DNA from: HGM13006 sp964518645 | GTDB taxonomy: Bacteria > Bacillota > Clostridia > Oscillospirales > Oscillospiraceae | Direction of reading: 5' to 3' | Length of the DNA: 17,296 bases | NCBI GenBank assembly: GCA_964518645.1 | Contig: CAZFGL010000039.1 | Coordinates: 1-17,296, forward strand | Shown here: positions 1 to 7,106 of the stretch, piece after piece | How positions within the stretch are numbered: position 1 is the first letter of the stretch | Layout of the letters: each line of letters starts with the position of its first letter | Position numbers and translations under genes: made by a program | The notes under the pieces: generated by a model | The model's database searches: none | What the model was told of the DNA's origin: nothing | Seen by the model: the letters and a program-made list of their open reading frames with translations, nothing else

Positions 1-6
1 GTTATT

Positions 7-1482
7 ATGATGGTAAATGACAATCCGGCACAGAAGTTCGTTAAGGAAGGCCTCACATTTGATGATGTGCTGCTGATTCCGGCAGCAAGTGAGGTTATCC
101 CCAGACAGATCCAGCTGGGAACCTGGCTTACAAAGAAGATCCACCTGAACATTCCTCTGCTGTCCTCTGCAATGGACACTGTTACCGAGCACAAGATGGC
201 CATTGCCATGGCTCGTGAGGGTGGTATCGGCATCATTCATAAGAATATGCCCATTGAAAAGCAGATCGAGCAGGTGGATATGGTTAAGCGCTCCGAGAAT
301 GGCGTTATTACCAACCCCTTCTATCTGGCTCCGGAAAACACCCTTCAGGATGCTGACAACCTGATGGGCAAGTACAAAATCTCCGGTGTCCCTGTCTGCG
401 TAGAGGATCGCAAGCTGGTTGGTATCATCACCAACCGTGACATGAAGTTTGAGACCGACATGACCCGGCCCATCTCCGAGGTTATGACCCATGAGAATCT
501 GGTGACTGCCAAAGAGGGTATCACCCTGCCCGAGGCCAGAGAGATCCTGAGAAAGCACAAGATCGAGAAGCTCCCCATTGTGGACGATTGCTTCCGTCTC
601 AAGGGCCTTATCACCATCAAGGACATCGAGAAGGCAGAAAAGTATCCCAACTCTGCACGTGACGAGTCCGGCCGTCTCCTTTGTGGCGCTGCCATCGGCG
701 TAACTGCCGACGTGGTGGAGCGTGCTGAGGGACTGCTGGCTGCCGGTGCTGACGTGCTGGCACTGGACAGCGCCCACGGCCATTCCAAGAACATTCTGGA
801 GTGTGTCCGCAAGATCAAGCAGCAGTTCCCCGAGGCTCAGCTGATCGCCGGTAACGTTGCAACCTATGAAGGCACCAAGGCTCTGATCGAGGCTGGCGCT
901 GACTGCGTTAAGGTTGGTATCGGCCCCGGCTCCATCTGCACCACCCGTGTGGTTGCAGGTATCGGTGTTCCTCAGATCACTGCGATTTATGACGCTGCAT
1001 GCGCAGCCAAGGAATACGGTGTGCCCATCATTGCTGACGGTGGCATCAAGTATTCCGGCGATATTGTTAAGGCATTGGCTGCCGGTGCGTCCACCGTTAT
1101 GATGGGCTCCATGCTGGCAGGCTGTGAGGAGAGCCCCGGAGAGACTGAAATCTATCAGGGCCGTCAGTTTAAGGTATACCGTGGCATGGGCTCCATGGCT
1201 GCAATGGCACAGGGCTCCAAGGACCGCTACTTCCAGGAGGGTAACTCCAAGCTGGTGCCCGAGGGTGTTGAAGGCCGTGTTCCTTACAAGGGCGGCGTTT
1301 CCGATACCATCTATCAGCTGCTGGGCGGTATCCGTTCCGGTATGGGCTATTGTGGATGCCCCACTGTGGGAGAACTGCAGGAGAGAGGACAGTTTGTCCG
1401 TATCACCAGCGCCGGTCTCATCGAGTCCCATCCCCACGATATTACCATCACCAAGGAAGCCCCCAACTACTCCAGAGGCTAA
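7..1482 (+). CDS. guaB: IMP dehydrogenase
   Basis: Oxidises IMP to XMP with NAD+, the committed step of GMP synthesis, in the cytosol. The protein is 491 residues, the usual bacterial length of about 485-490. The N-terminal barrel half shows LTFDDVLLIP (about 16-25) and SSAMDTVTE. A CBS pair occupies about 100-210. The catalytic loop GIGPGSICTTR places the nucleophilic cysteine at 311. The phosphate-binding IADGGI (about 342-347), the GMGS segment (393-396) and the flap region near 405-430 follow. Two ATGs lie in tandem at 7 and 10, and only six bases precede them, so the ribosome-binding site is outside the window and either ATG could be used. A strong terminator follows directly, so guaB ends its transcript here. 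Confidence 0.97.
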   Translation: MMVNDNPAQKFVKEGLTFDDVLLIPAASEVIPRQIQLGTWLTKKIHLNIPLLSSAMDTVTEHKMAIAMAREGGIGIIHKNMPIEKQIEQVDMVKRSENGVITNPFYLAPENTLQDADNLMGKYKISGVPVCVEDRKLVGIITNRDMKFETDMTRPISEVMTHENLVTAKEGITLPEAREILRKHKIEKLPIVDDCFRLKGLITIKDIEKAEKYPNSARDESGRLLCGAAIGVTADVVERAEGLLAAGADVLALDSAHGHSKNILECVRKIKQQFPEAQLIAGNVATYEGTKALIEAGADCVKVGIGPGSICTTRVVAGIGVPQITAIYDAACAAKEYGVPIIADGGIKYSGDIVKALAAGASTVMMGSMLAGCEESPGETEIYQGRQFKVYRGMGSMAAMAQGSKDRYFQEGNSKLVPEGVEGRVPYKGGVSDTIYQLLGGIRSGMGYCGCPTVGELQERGQFVRITSAGLIESHPHDITITKEAPNYSRG

Positions 1483-1492
1483 AGAAAACAAA

Positions 1493-1530
1493 AAGGGGCG
1501 TGTTGCCATTGCAGCACGCCCCTTATTTTT
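1493..1530 (+). terminator. Rho-independent terminator after guaB
   Basis: A G/C-rich stem pairs AAGGGGCGTG with CACGCCCCTT around a loop containing TTGCCATTGCAG. It is followed by TTATTTTT. It starts about ten bases after the guaB stop and ends just before the ribosome-binding site of the next gene. Confidence 0.9.
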
Positions 1531-1544
1531 AAGGAAATCAGACT

Positions 1545-3443
1545 ATGGTAGATATTTTTGTAAAAGATTTGGTCAAGTCATTTGAGGTGGGAAAAAACCT
1601 GTTGGACGGTCTCAGCTTTGAGGTGCAGCAGGGGGAACGGGTCGGTCTGCTGGGTAAAAACGGTGCCGGCAAGACTACGGTGTTCCGGATTCTCACAGAG
1701 GAGATAGACTATGACGAGGGAACGGTGGAGATCGCCTCCGGGAAGAAGATCGGCCTGATCTCTCAGATCCCCCGCTATCCTGCGGATTATACGGTAGAGG
1801 ACGTGCTTCGGTGCGCCTTCCGGGAGCTGCGGGAGATTCAAAAGAAAATGGAACTGCTGGAAAGGCAGATGATGGAGGACGCAGGAGAAGCCATCCTCCG
1901 GGACTATGACAAGCTCCGCAACCGTTATGAAATTGGCGGCGGCTACGACATGGATGTGAATGTGGATAAGATCTGCAATGGTCTGGGTGTTGCGAAGGAT
2001 ATGCGTACCCAGCTGTTTTCCATGCTGTCCGGTGGAGAAAAGACCCGTGTCAATCTGGCACGGCTGCTGCTGGAGGAGACGGATATTCTGCTTCTGGACG
2101 AGCCTACCAACCATCTGGACATGAAAAGTGTGGAGTGGCTGGAGGAGTATCTGCTGAAGTTTAAGGGAACCGTCCTCACCATTTCCCATGACCGGTATTT
2201 TCTCGATCAGGTTGTGGATCGAATCATTGAACTCCGTGGTGGCAGGGCAGAGAATTACAGCGGTAACTATTCCTTCTATGTGGAGGAAAAGGAGGCCCGG
2301 TATGAGCTTCAGCTGAAACAATATGAACAGGAACAGGCGAAGATTTCACAGCTGTCTTACACCATGGAACGGATGAAGGGCTGGGGTATTAATAACCGCA
2401 CCCTCTACCGCCGTGCCATGAGTATCCAGAGCCGGATCGACCGGATCCAGAAAACAGAACGGCCCACAAAGGAAAAAACCATGCATGCATCCTTCGGACA
2501 GAAGGAGTTTCATGGAGACGAAGTCATGGTGCTGAAAGAACTGCAAAAGGGCTTTGATGGCCGGACGCTGTTTTCTGATGTGAACCTGCTGGTGCAGGGG
2601 GGAGACCGGATCGCCCTTCTGGGAGATAACGGAACGGGAAAGTCCACGTTCCTGAAGCTGCTGATGAAGGAGGAAATGCCGGATGGAGGCAAGATCAAGT
2701 TCGGCCCCTCTGTGAAAATGGCCTATCTGCCTCAGATCATCCACTTCGACCATCCCGAACGTTCAATTTTGGATACCATGATCTATGAGAAAAACTACTC
2801 CACCCAGACCGCCCGGAACCGGCTTGGAGCCTTCCTCTTCCAGGGGGAGGATGTGTTTAAACCCGTATCTGCCCTGTCCGGCGGTGAGCAGAGCCGTCTG
2901 CGGCTGTGTATGCTGATGGATGAGGAGATCAATCTGCTGATTCTGGACGAGCCCACCAACCATCTGGATATTGCGTCCAGAGAATGGATCGAGAATGCGG
3001 TGGCCGGATTCCAGGGAACGCTGCTGTTTGTGTCCCATGACCGATACTTTATCGATCAGTTTGCAAACCGGATCTGGAATCTGGAGGATGGAAATATTAC
3101 GGATTTCAAAGGCTCCTACGGTCAGTTTAAGGCCATGCGCCAGCGTCAGGCACAGATGGCGTCTGCAGCCCCCAAAGCCCAGAAGGAGAAAAAGGAAAAG
3201 ACTGTGACACCGGAGGCTGCCCAGAAGAAAAACACCAAAAGTCTGGAAAAGCAGATTACCCGGCTGGAACGTGAGATCGAAAAACAGGAAGCGCTGCTGG
3301 AAAAGCTGGCAGAGGATATTCAGTCTGCGGCCACGGATTATGGAGAACTGTCCAGACTGATGCAGGAGCAGGAGAGCGCACAGCAGAAACTGGACGAGAT
3401 GTATGCCCGCTGGGAGGAGCTGTCCTCGCTGCTGGAGGGATAA
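1545..3443 (+). CDS. ABC-F family ATPase (Uup/YfmR/YdiF-like)
   Basis: A soluble twin-ATPase of the ABC-F class, 632 residues, with no membrane segments. Members bind the ribosome and relieve stalls or protect against ribosome-targeting drugs. ATPase 1 has Walker A GKNGAGKTT (37-45), signature LSGGE (161-165) and Walker B LLLDEPTNHLD (182-192). ATPase 2 has GDNGTGKST (360-368), LSGGE (444-448) and LLILDEPTNHLD (464-475). The linker between them (about 245-320), rich in charged residues, is the P-site tRNA interaction motif region. A lysine-rich stretch and coiled coil at about 545-632 match the long Uup/YfmR subgroup. The start is set by AAGGA at 1531-1535, nine bases upstream. The next gene begins one base after the stop. 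I cannot tell a housekeeping from an antibiotic-protecting member by eye. Confidence 0.93.
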   Translation: MVDIFVKDLVKSFEVGKNLLDGLSFEVQQGERVGLLGKNGAGKTTVFRILTEEIDYDEGTVEIASGKKIGLISQIPRYPADYTVEDVLRCAFRELREIQKKMELLERQMMEDAGEAILRDYDKLRNRYEIGGGYDMDVNVDKICNGLGVAKDMRTQLFSMLSGGEKTRVNLARLLLEETDILLLDEPTNHLDMKSVEWLEEYLLKFKGTVLTISHDRYFLDQVVDRIIELRGGRAENYSGNYSFYVEEKEARYELQLKQYEQEQAKISQLSYTMERMKGWGINNRTLYRRAMSIQSRIDRIQKTERPTKEKTMHASFGQKEFHGDEVMVLKELQKGFDGRTLFSDVNLLVQGGDRIALLGDNGTGKSTFLKLLMKEEMPDGGKIKFGPSVKMAYLPQIIHFDHPERSILDTMIYEKNYSTQTARNRLGAFLFQGEDVFKPVSALSGGEQSRLRLCMLMDEEINLLILDEPTNHLDIASREWIENAVAGFQGTLLFVSHDRYFIDQFANRIWNLEDGNITDFKGSYGQFKAMRQRQAQMASAAPKAQKEKKEKTVTPEAAQKKNTKSLEKQITRLEREIEKQEALLEKLAEDIQSAATDYGELSRLMQEQESAQQKLDEMYARWEELSSLLEG

Positions 3444-3444
3444 T

Positions 3445-4188
3445 ATGAAAAAACTGATGGGAACCGGGCTTCTGTTTGCGGGATCGGGTGTTGTGTTCGT
3501 GCTGTTGCCGGTTCATGTTGCCATGACCGGGGTGGTGCTGCTGCTTCTTGGGGGAGCGATGCTTCTCGGAGGGGGTCTGATGAATAAACCCACATACCGC
3601 CGTGTGAACTGTTTTTCTGCACTGACGGTATTGGCATCGGTAGGGGTGATCTGTCTGATGGCAGCAATGAATATTATTACCACCAGCGGTCATTCTGACT
3701 GGGAGCGAGCCGGGCAGTCGGAATATGGGATCGTATTGGGTGCGGCAGTGCATGAAAGCGGCCGTCCCTCAAGGATTATGGGTTCACGTCTGGATGTTGC
3801 ACAGCTGTTTCTGGAAGAAAATCCGAATGCACGGCTGCTCCTGTCCGGAGGACAGGGGGACGATGAGCCCATGAGTGAGGCTCAGTGTATGTACGATACA
3901 CTGACAGCACGGGGAATAGATCCTCACCGGCTGATTATGGAGGATGAGAGCCATACGACCCGGGAGAATTTGATCAATTCCATGGCGATCATCCGGGAGC
4001 AGGGGGGCACAGAGAAAACCATCACCCTGATCACCAGTGAGTTTCATCAGCGCCGGGCTGCATTTATTGCGGATTCTCTGGGGATTGATACCTGCCCCGT
4101 ATCGGGGATTACGGATCAGTGGTTTTACCGGGTCAATTATACCCTCCGGGAAGTGTTTGCCTTTGTAAAAGCCTATATCCAGAGCTGA
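3445..4188 (+). CDS. YdcF/SanA-like DUF218 membrane protein
   Basis: A 247-residue protein with three predicted N-terminal membrane helices (about 5-22, 25-45 and 57-78) and a DUF218 domain from about 93 to the end. Domain hallmarks are VLGAAV (97-102), SGGQG (134-138), a conserved Glu in SEA (144-146), TTREN (171-175) and SEFHQRR (198-204). Relatives include YdcF, SanA and ElyC, which act in envelope or lipid-carrier metabolism with poorly known chemistry. The chosen ATG at 3445 sits one base after the ABC-F stop, with GGAGGGA at 3434-3440 inside the end of the upstream gene. An in-frame extension further upstream would only overlap the ABC-F gene. The two genes are therefore probably co-transcribed and translationally coupled. 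No terminator is obvious after the stop. Confidence 0.85.
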   Translation: MKKLMGTGLLFAGSGVVFVLLPVHVAMTGVVLLLLGGAMLLGGGLMNKPTYRRVNCFSALTVLASVGVICLMAAMNIITTSGHSDWERAGQSEYGIVLGAAVHESGRPSRIMGSRLDVAQLFLEENPNARLLLSGGQGDDEPMSEAQCMYDTLTARGIDPHRLIMEDESHTTRENLINSMAIIREQGGTEKTITLITSEFHQRRAAFIADSLGIDTCPVSGITDQWFYRVNYTLREVFAFVKAYIQS

Positions 4189-4203
4189 CTTTGTAAGAAT
4201 AGG

Positions 4204-4232
4204 TTGGCAAATCCGGATTTGTGGGCTATAAT
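4204..4232 (+). promoter_or_regulatory. Sigma-A-type promoter of the mrp-like gene
   Basis: TTGGCA at 4204-4209 and a perfect TATAAT at 4227-4232 are separated by 17 bases. The expected transcript start is near 4239, about 24 bases before the ATG at 4263. The promoter makes the Mrp-like gene independent of the ABC-F/DUF218 pair. Confidence 0.75.
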
Positions 4233-4262
4233 AAAGAAAAACCATCGAAAGGATGTAATTTC

Positions 4263-5087
4263 ATGAGCGAAAACTGTAACGGCAGCTGTTCTACCTGCGG
4301 GAAGGACTGCGAAAGCCGTCAGGCAGAGAGCCTTCTGGCACAGGCCAATCCTCTTTCCAATGTGAAAAAGGTGATCGGCATTGTATCCGGCAAGGGCGGC
4401 GTTGGTAAGTCCACTGTCACCTCCATGCTGGCTGTGGAGATGAACCGCCGTGGTTTCCGGACTGCTGTGCTGGATGCGGACATTACCGGCCCCTCCATTC
4501 CCAAGGCGCTGAACATTAAGGGAACCCCTACCGGCTGCGAAGAGGGTATGATCCCCATCCGCAGTGAAACCGGCATCGATGTTATGAGTGTAAACCTGCT
4601 GCTTCAGAACGAGACTGATCCGGTTATCTGGCGCGGCCCTGTGCTGGCAGGTGTGGTAAAGCAGTTCTGGACAGATGTGATCTGGAAGGATGTGGACTAT
4701 CTCTTTGTGGATATGCCTCCCGGAACCGGCGATGTACCTCTGACCATATTCCAGAGCCTGCCTGTGGATGGCATCATTGTGGTGACATCTCCCCAGGAAC
4801 TGGTAAGCATGATCGTGACCAAGGCTGTAAAGATGGCAGGAATGATGAATATTCCCGTGATCGGTCTGGTGGAAAACTACTCTTATCTGAAATGTCCTGA
4901 CTGCGGCAGGGAAATTGCCGTATTCGGCAAGAGCACCATTGACGCAGTGGGTAAGGAACTGGGAATCCCCGTGATCGGAAAGCTTCCCATTGATCCGCTT
5001 CTGGCGCAGGCCATGGACGAGGGACTTCTGGAGCATGCCAAGGTGGATGCCATCGGTACTGCTGCTGATGCACTGGAAAAGCTGTAA
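4263..5087 (+). CDS. mrp: Mrp/NBP35-family Fe-S cluster carrier ATPase
   Basis: A 274-residue cytosolic deviant-Walker P-loop ATPase of the Mrp/ApbC/NBP35 family. Such proteins bind and transfer 4Fe-4S clusters to target enzymes. The P-loop is GKGGVGKST (43-51). The switch segments are DADITGPSIP (71-80) and VDMPPGTGD (149-157). The C-terminal CPDC (Cys211 and Cys214) is the CxxC that holds a bridging cluster in the dimer. The N terminus adds a cysteine motif at residues 5, 9, 12 and 16, recalling the NBP35 N-terminal ferredoxin-like cluster site. The start at 4263 is chosen because AAAGGA (4248-4253) lies nine bases upstream and the promoter's -10 box ends at 4232. An in-frame GTG at 4221 would fall inside the promoter. 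A terminator follows. Confidence 0.92.
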   Translation: MSENCNGSCSTCGKDCESRQAESLLAQANPLSNVKKVIGIVSGKGGVGKSTVTSMLAVEMNRRGFRTAVLDADITGPSIPKALNIKGTPTGCEEGMIPIRSETGIDVMSVNLLLQNETDPVIWRGPVLAGVVKQFWTDVIWKDVDYLFVDMPPGTGDVPLTIFQSLPVDGIIVVTSPQELVSMIVTKAVKMAGMMNIPVIGLVENYSYLKCPDCGREIAVFGKSTIDAVGKELGIPVIGKLPIDPLLAQAMDEGLLEHAKVDAIGTAADALEKL

Positions 5088-5121
5088 AAGGGATTTCCGG
5101 ATTGAACACAGAAAGATAGAA

Positions 5122-5160
5122 AACAGGATGCACTGTCACAGATGGTGTATCCTGTTTTTT
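5122..5160 (+). terminator. Rho-independent terminator after mrp
   Basis: AACAGGATGCAC pairs with GTGTATCCTGTT (12 pairs including one G-U) around an 11-base loop. The stem runs into TTTTTT ending at 5160. Confidence 0.85.
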
Positions 5161-5200
5161 GTTGTATGCACTTTTGGAATGAATCCGGGAATAAACAGAA

Positions 5201-5229
5201 TTGCACCCTCTCTCCCAGGTCAATATAAT
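5201..5229 (+). promoter_or_regulatory. Probable promoter for the small ORF and hydrolase
   Basis: TTGCAC at 5201-5206 and a perfect TATAAT at 5224-5229 are separated by 17 bases, downstream of the mrp terminator. The expected start near 5236 would give a transcript covering the 47-residue ORF and then the tannase-like gene, since no terminator lies between them. Confidence 0.65.
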
Positions 5230-5259
5230 GACCATAACACCGAGTATATCGGAAAAAAG

Positions 5260-5403
5260 ATGCAATTGATGAAAAGAAACAAGACCCTTGCCCTGCTTCC
5301 AGAGGAGTGCGTTGCCCAGTTTCAGGAGACGGTGAACTCCATGGGCGGCGAACGGATGGAAGAAATCTATCAGGATGCTTACCGGTGTTATCTGGAGAAG
5401 TGA
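5260..5403 (+). CDS. Small hypothetical protein (47 aa)
   Basis: An ORF of 47 codons starting about 24 bases after the predicted transcript start. A second in-frame ATG sits at 5269. The ribosome-binding site is weak: only GGA at 5251-5253, then an A-rich run. The product is charged, with no membrane segment or signal. It has two cysteines (residues 16 and 43) and the C-terminal half ERMEEIYQDAYRCYLEK looks helical and amphipathic. I do not recognise a family. Its placement between a good promoter and the hydrolase, with no terminator in between, suggests the two are co-transcribed. It could also be a chance ORF in a 5' leader. Confidence 0.45.
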   Translation: MQLMKRNKTLALLPEECVAQFQETVNSMGGERMEEIYQDAYRCYLEK

Positions 5404-5483
5404 TGTTTGACGGGGCCGGAGGATTGCTGTAAAATGGATCTGAAGACCCTGCACATATAATTTGAAAGTGAAGGTGAATCAAA

Positions 5484-7034
5484 ATGGAACAGAATCTCCT
5501 GCGCTTTCCCGTGGATCAGTATACCATGGAGGAAACCGTAGCAAAAACCGCAACCGGCCCCAAGACAATTACATACCGTGCTTATGAGCATATCCCCTAT
5601 GTGGCAAAGCCTGTGGATCTGGAGTATCAGAGCCTGGACGTGTGGGTTCCCGAGACCGTGGACGGAGAAAAGGTGGACGTTACCAATGCACCGATCCTGT
5701 TTGTGATCGGTGTTGGTGGATATATGTCCTGCAATAATTATCAAAAGGGTATGATGATGCCACCCCCGGGTGCCGGTGGCCCTGAGGGAATGCCTCCCAT
5801 GGGTGGACCCGATGGTCCCGGGGGAATGCCTCCTATGGGCGGACCCGATGGTCCCGGGGGAATGCCTCCTATGGGCGGACCCGGTGGTCCTGATGCAATG
5901 CTTCCCGGTTTGGGCGGTGCAGAGGGCCCCGGAGAGAACAAGGCTCTGGCTATGAGCTATGGTTTTGTGGTAGTGGCTCCGGGGTGCCGGGGACGGGATT
6001 GTCAGGCGTCTGACGGTACCTACTTCGGCAAGGCTCCTGCGGCTATGGTGGATCTGAAGGCAGCTGTCCGCTATCTGCGCCGAAATAAAGATCTGATTCC
6101 CGGCAACGTGGAACGGATTCTCTCCACAGGAGGAAGTGCAGGTGGTGCACTGTCCTGCCTGCTTGCGGCCTCCGGCAACAGCCCCCTGTATGAGCCTTAT
6201 CTCAGGGAGATCGGTGCTGCGGAGGAGCGGGATGACATCTTTGCTTCCGCATCCTACAGCCCCATTATCAATCTGGAGCATGCTGACGGCGGTTATGAAT
6301 GGGAGATGGGTACGATCCCCTGCGCAGGTGCTGCAACCGGCCCCATCAAGGTTGTTCCGGGACTGGTGGATCAGACCCTGTCCGCCCAGCTCAAGCAGGA
6401 GTTTATGGACTATCAGACCGGCCTGAAGCTGAAGGGACTTGGGGAATTTGGTACCATCACCGGAGAAAATCTGGAGGAGTACATTCTGAAAACCTATCTG
6501 CATACTGAGGCAACCCGGTATCTCAAGGCGCTGGATGAGAAGGAGCGGGCAGCGTATCTGTCTGCCCACAGCTGGATCCACTGGGATGGGGAACATGCAG
6601 AATTCTCCTTCCAGGACTTCCATCAGTATAAGGGCCGCATGAAGGGACTTCCTGCTTTTGACGATTTCAATAAGGAGATGGCAGAGCCGGATCTGTTCGG
6701 AACAGAAACCGTAAAAACCCGGCATTTCACCACCTTCAGTCTCCGGCATGATCCTACGGAAACCGCCACAGAGCTGGATGAGGATCTGAAGGTAATCATC
6801 AATATGATGAACCCCATGTACTTTGCACTGAATAACAATCCCGGTTGCGCACCCCACTGGTGGATCCGCCATGGTGCCATTGATAAGGATACCTCCCTGC
6901 CCATTGTTACGGATATGGCCACGGCCCTTGAGAACATCGGCAAGGATGTGAATGCACGGCTGGTGTGGGATGGCGGTCATTGTGAGGACGATGATCCAGA
7001 TGGACTGATGGTCTGGATGAAGGCAATGTGCTGA
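5484..7034 (+). CDS. Tannase-family (subtype B-like) serine hydrolase with a Gly/Pro/Met repeat insert
   Basis: A 516-residue alpha/beta hydrolase with no signal peptide, so probably cytosolic. The nucleophile elbow GGSAGG places the serine at 218. The late segment IRHGAIDKDTS (461-471) resembles the acid-residue region of subtype B tannases. Catalytic His would be 499 in DGGHC. KGLPAFDD (387-394) matches the region that binds the gallate hydroxyls in that family. The oxyanion/GGY segment at 78-80 and PGCRGRD (166-172) also fit. Tannases cleave galloyl esters; here the substrate is inferred, and another aromatic or carboxyl ester is possible. Residues about 89-150 form a low-complexity insert of MPPMGGPDGPGG-type repeats between two core strands. 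GAAGGTGA at 5470-5477 supports the ATG at 5484. Downstream it converges with the MFS gene. Confidence 0.85.
   Translation: MEQNLLRFPVDQYTMEETVAKTATGPKTITYRAYEHIPYVAKPVDLEYQSLDVWVPETVDGEKVDVTNAPILFVIGVGGYMSCNNYQKGMMMPPPGAGGPEGMPPMGGPDGPGGMPPMGGPDGPGGMPPMGGPGGPDAMLPGLGGAEGPGENKALAMSYGFVVVAPGCRGRDCQASDGTYFGKAPAAMVDLKAAVRYLRRNKDLIPGNVERILSTGGSAGGALSCLLAASGNSPLYEPYLREIGAAEERDDIFASASYSPIINLEHADGGYEWEMGTIPCAGAATGPIKVVPGLVDQTLSAQLKQEFMDYQTGLKLKGLGEFGTITGENLEEYILKTYLHTEATRYLKALDEKERAAYLSAHSWIHWDGEHAEFSFQDFHQYKGRMKGLPAFDDFNKEMAEPDLFGTETVKTRHFTTFSLRHDPTETATELDEDLKVIINMMNPMYFALNNNPGCAPHWWIRHGAIDKDTSLPIVTDMATALENIGKDVNARLVWDGGHCEDDDPDGLMVWMKAMC
5787..5894 (+). repeat. Three in-frame 36-base tandem repeats within the hydrolase gene
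   Basis: Copies begin at 5787, 5823 and 5859, each starting GGAATGCCTCC and encoding a 12-residue GMPPMGGPDGPG-like unit. The second and third copies are nearly identical in DNA. The last half of the third unit diverges to GPGGPDAM. The length is a multiple of three, so copy-number change keeps the frame. Confidence 0.95.
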
Positions 7035-7043
7035 TTGAATGGT

Positions 7044-7074
7044 AAAAAGAGCGTCTCCACCCGGAGACGCTCTT
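7044..7074 (-). terminator. Shared convergent terminator, best for the minus-strand MFS gene
   Basis: A perfect 12-base stem (AAGAGCGTCTCC with GGAGACGCTCTT) has a four-base ACCC loop. On the minus strand it is followed by a T run. On the plus strand the tail is only AACTGTTT. It lies between the hydrolase stop at 7034 and the MFS stop at 7107, so it may serve both. Confidence 0.8.
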
Positions 7075-7106
7075 AACTGTTTCTACCGATACTCCGGCAG
7101 GTATGT

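Noticed and set aside
5456..5461. TATAAT as a separate promoter for the hydrolase
   Set aside because: No -35 box at suitable spacing (17 bases upstream reads AATGGA); the promoter at 5201-5229 is far better.
5787..5894. 36-base repeats as a CRISPR array
   Set aside because: Copies are contiguous with no spacers and lie in frame within a coding gene.
5388..6980. A 530-codon open frame on the minus strand opposite the hydrolase
   Set aside because: It mirrors the codon pattern of the plus-strand gene, is rich in His/Cys/Ile as antisense shadows are, and matches no family.
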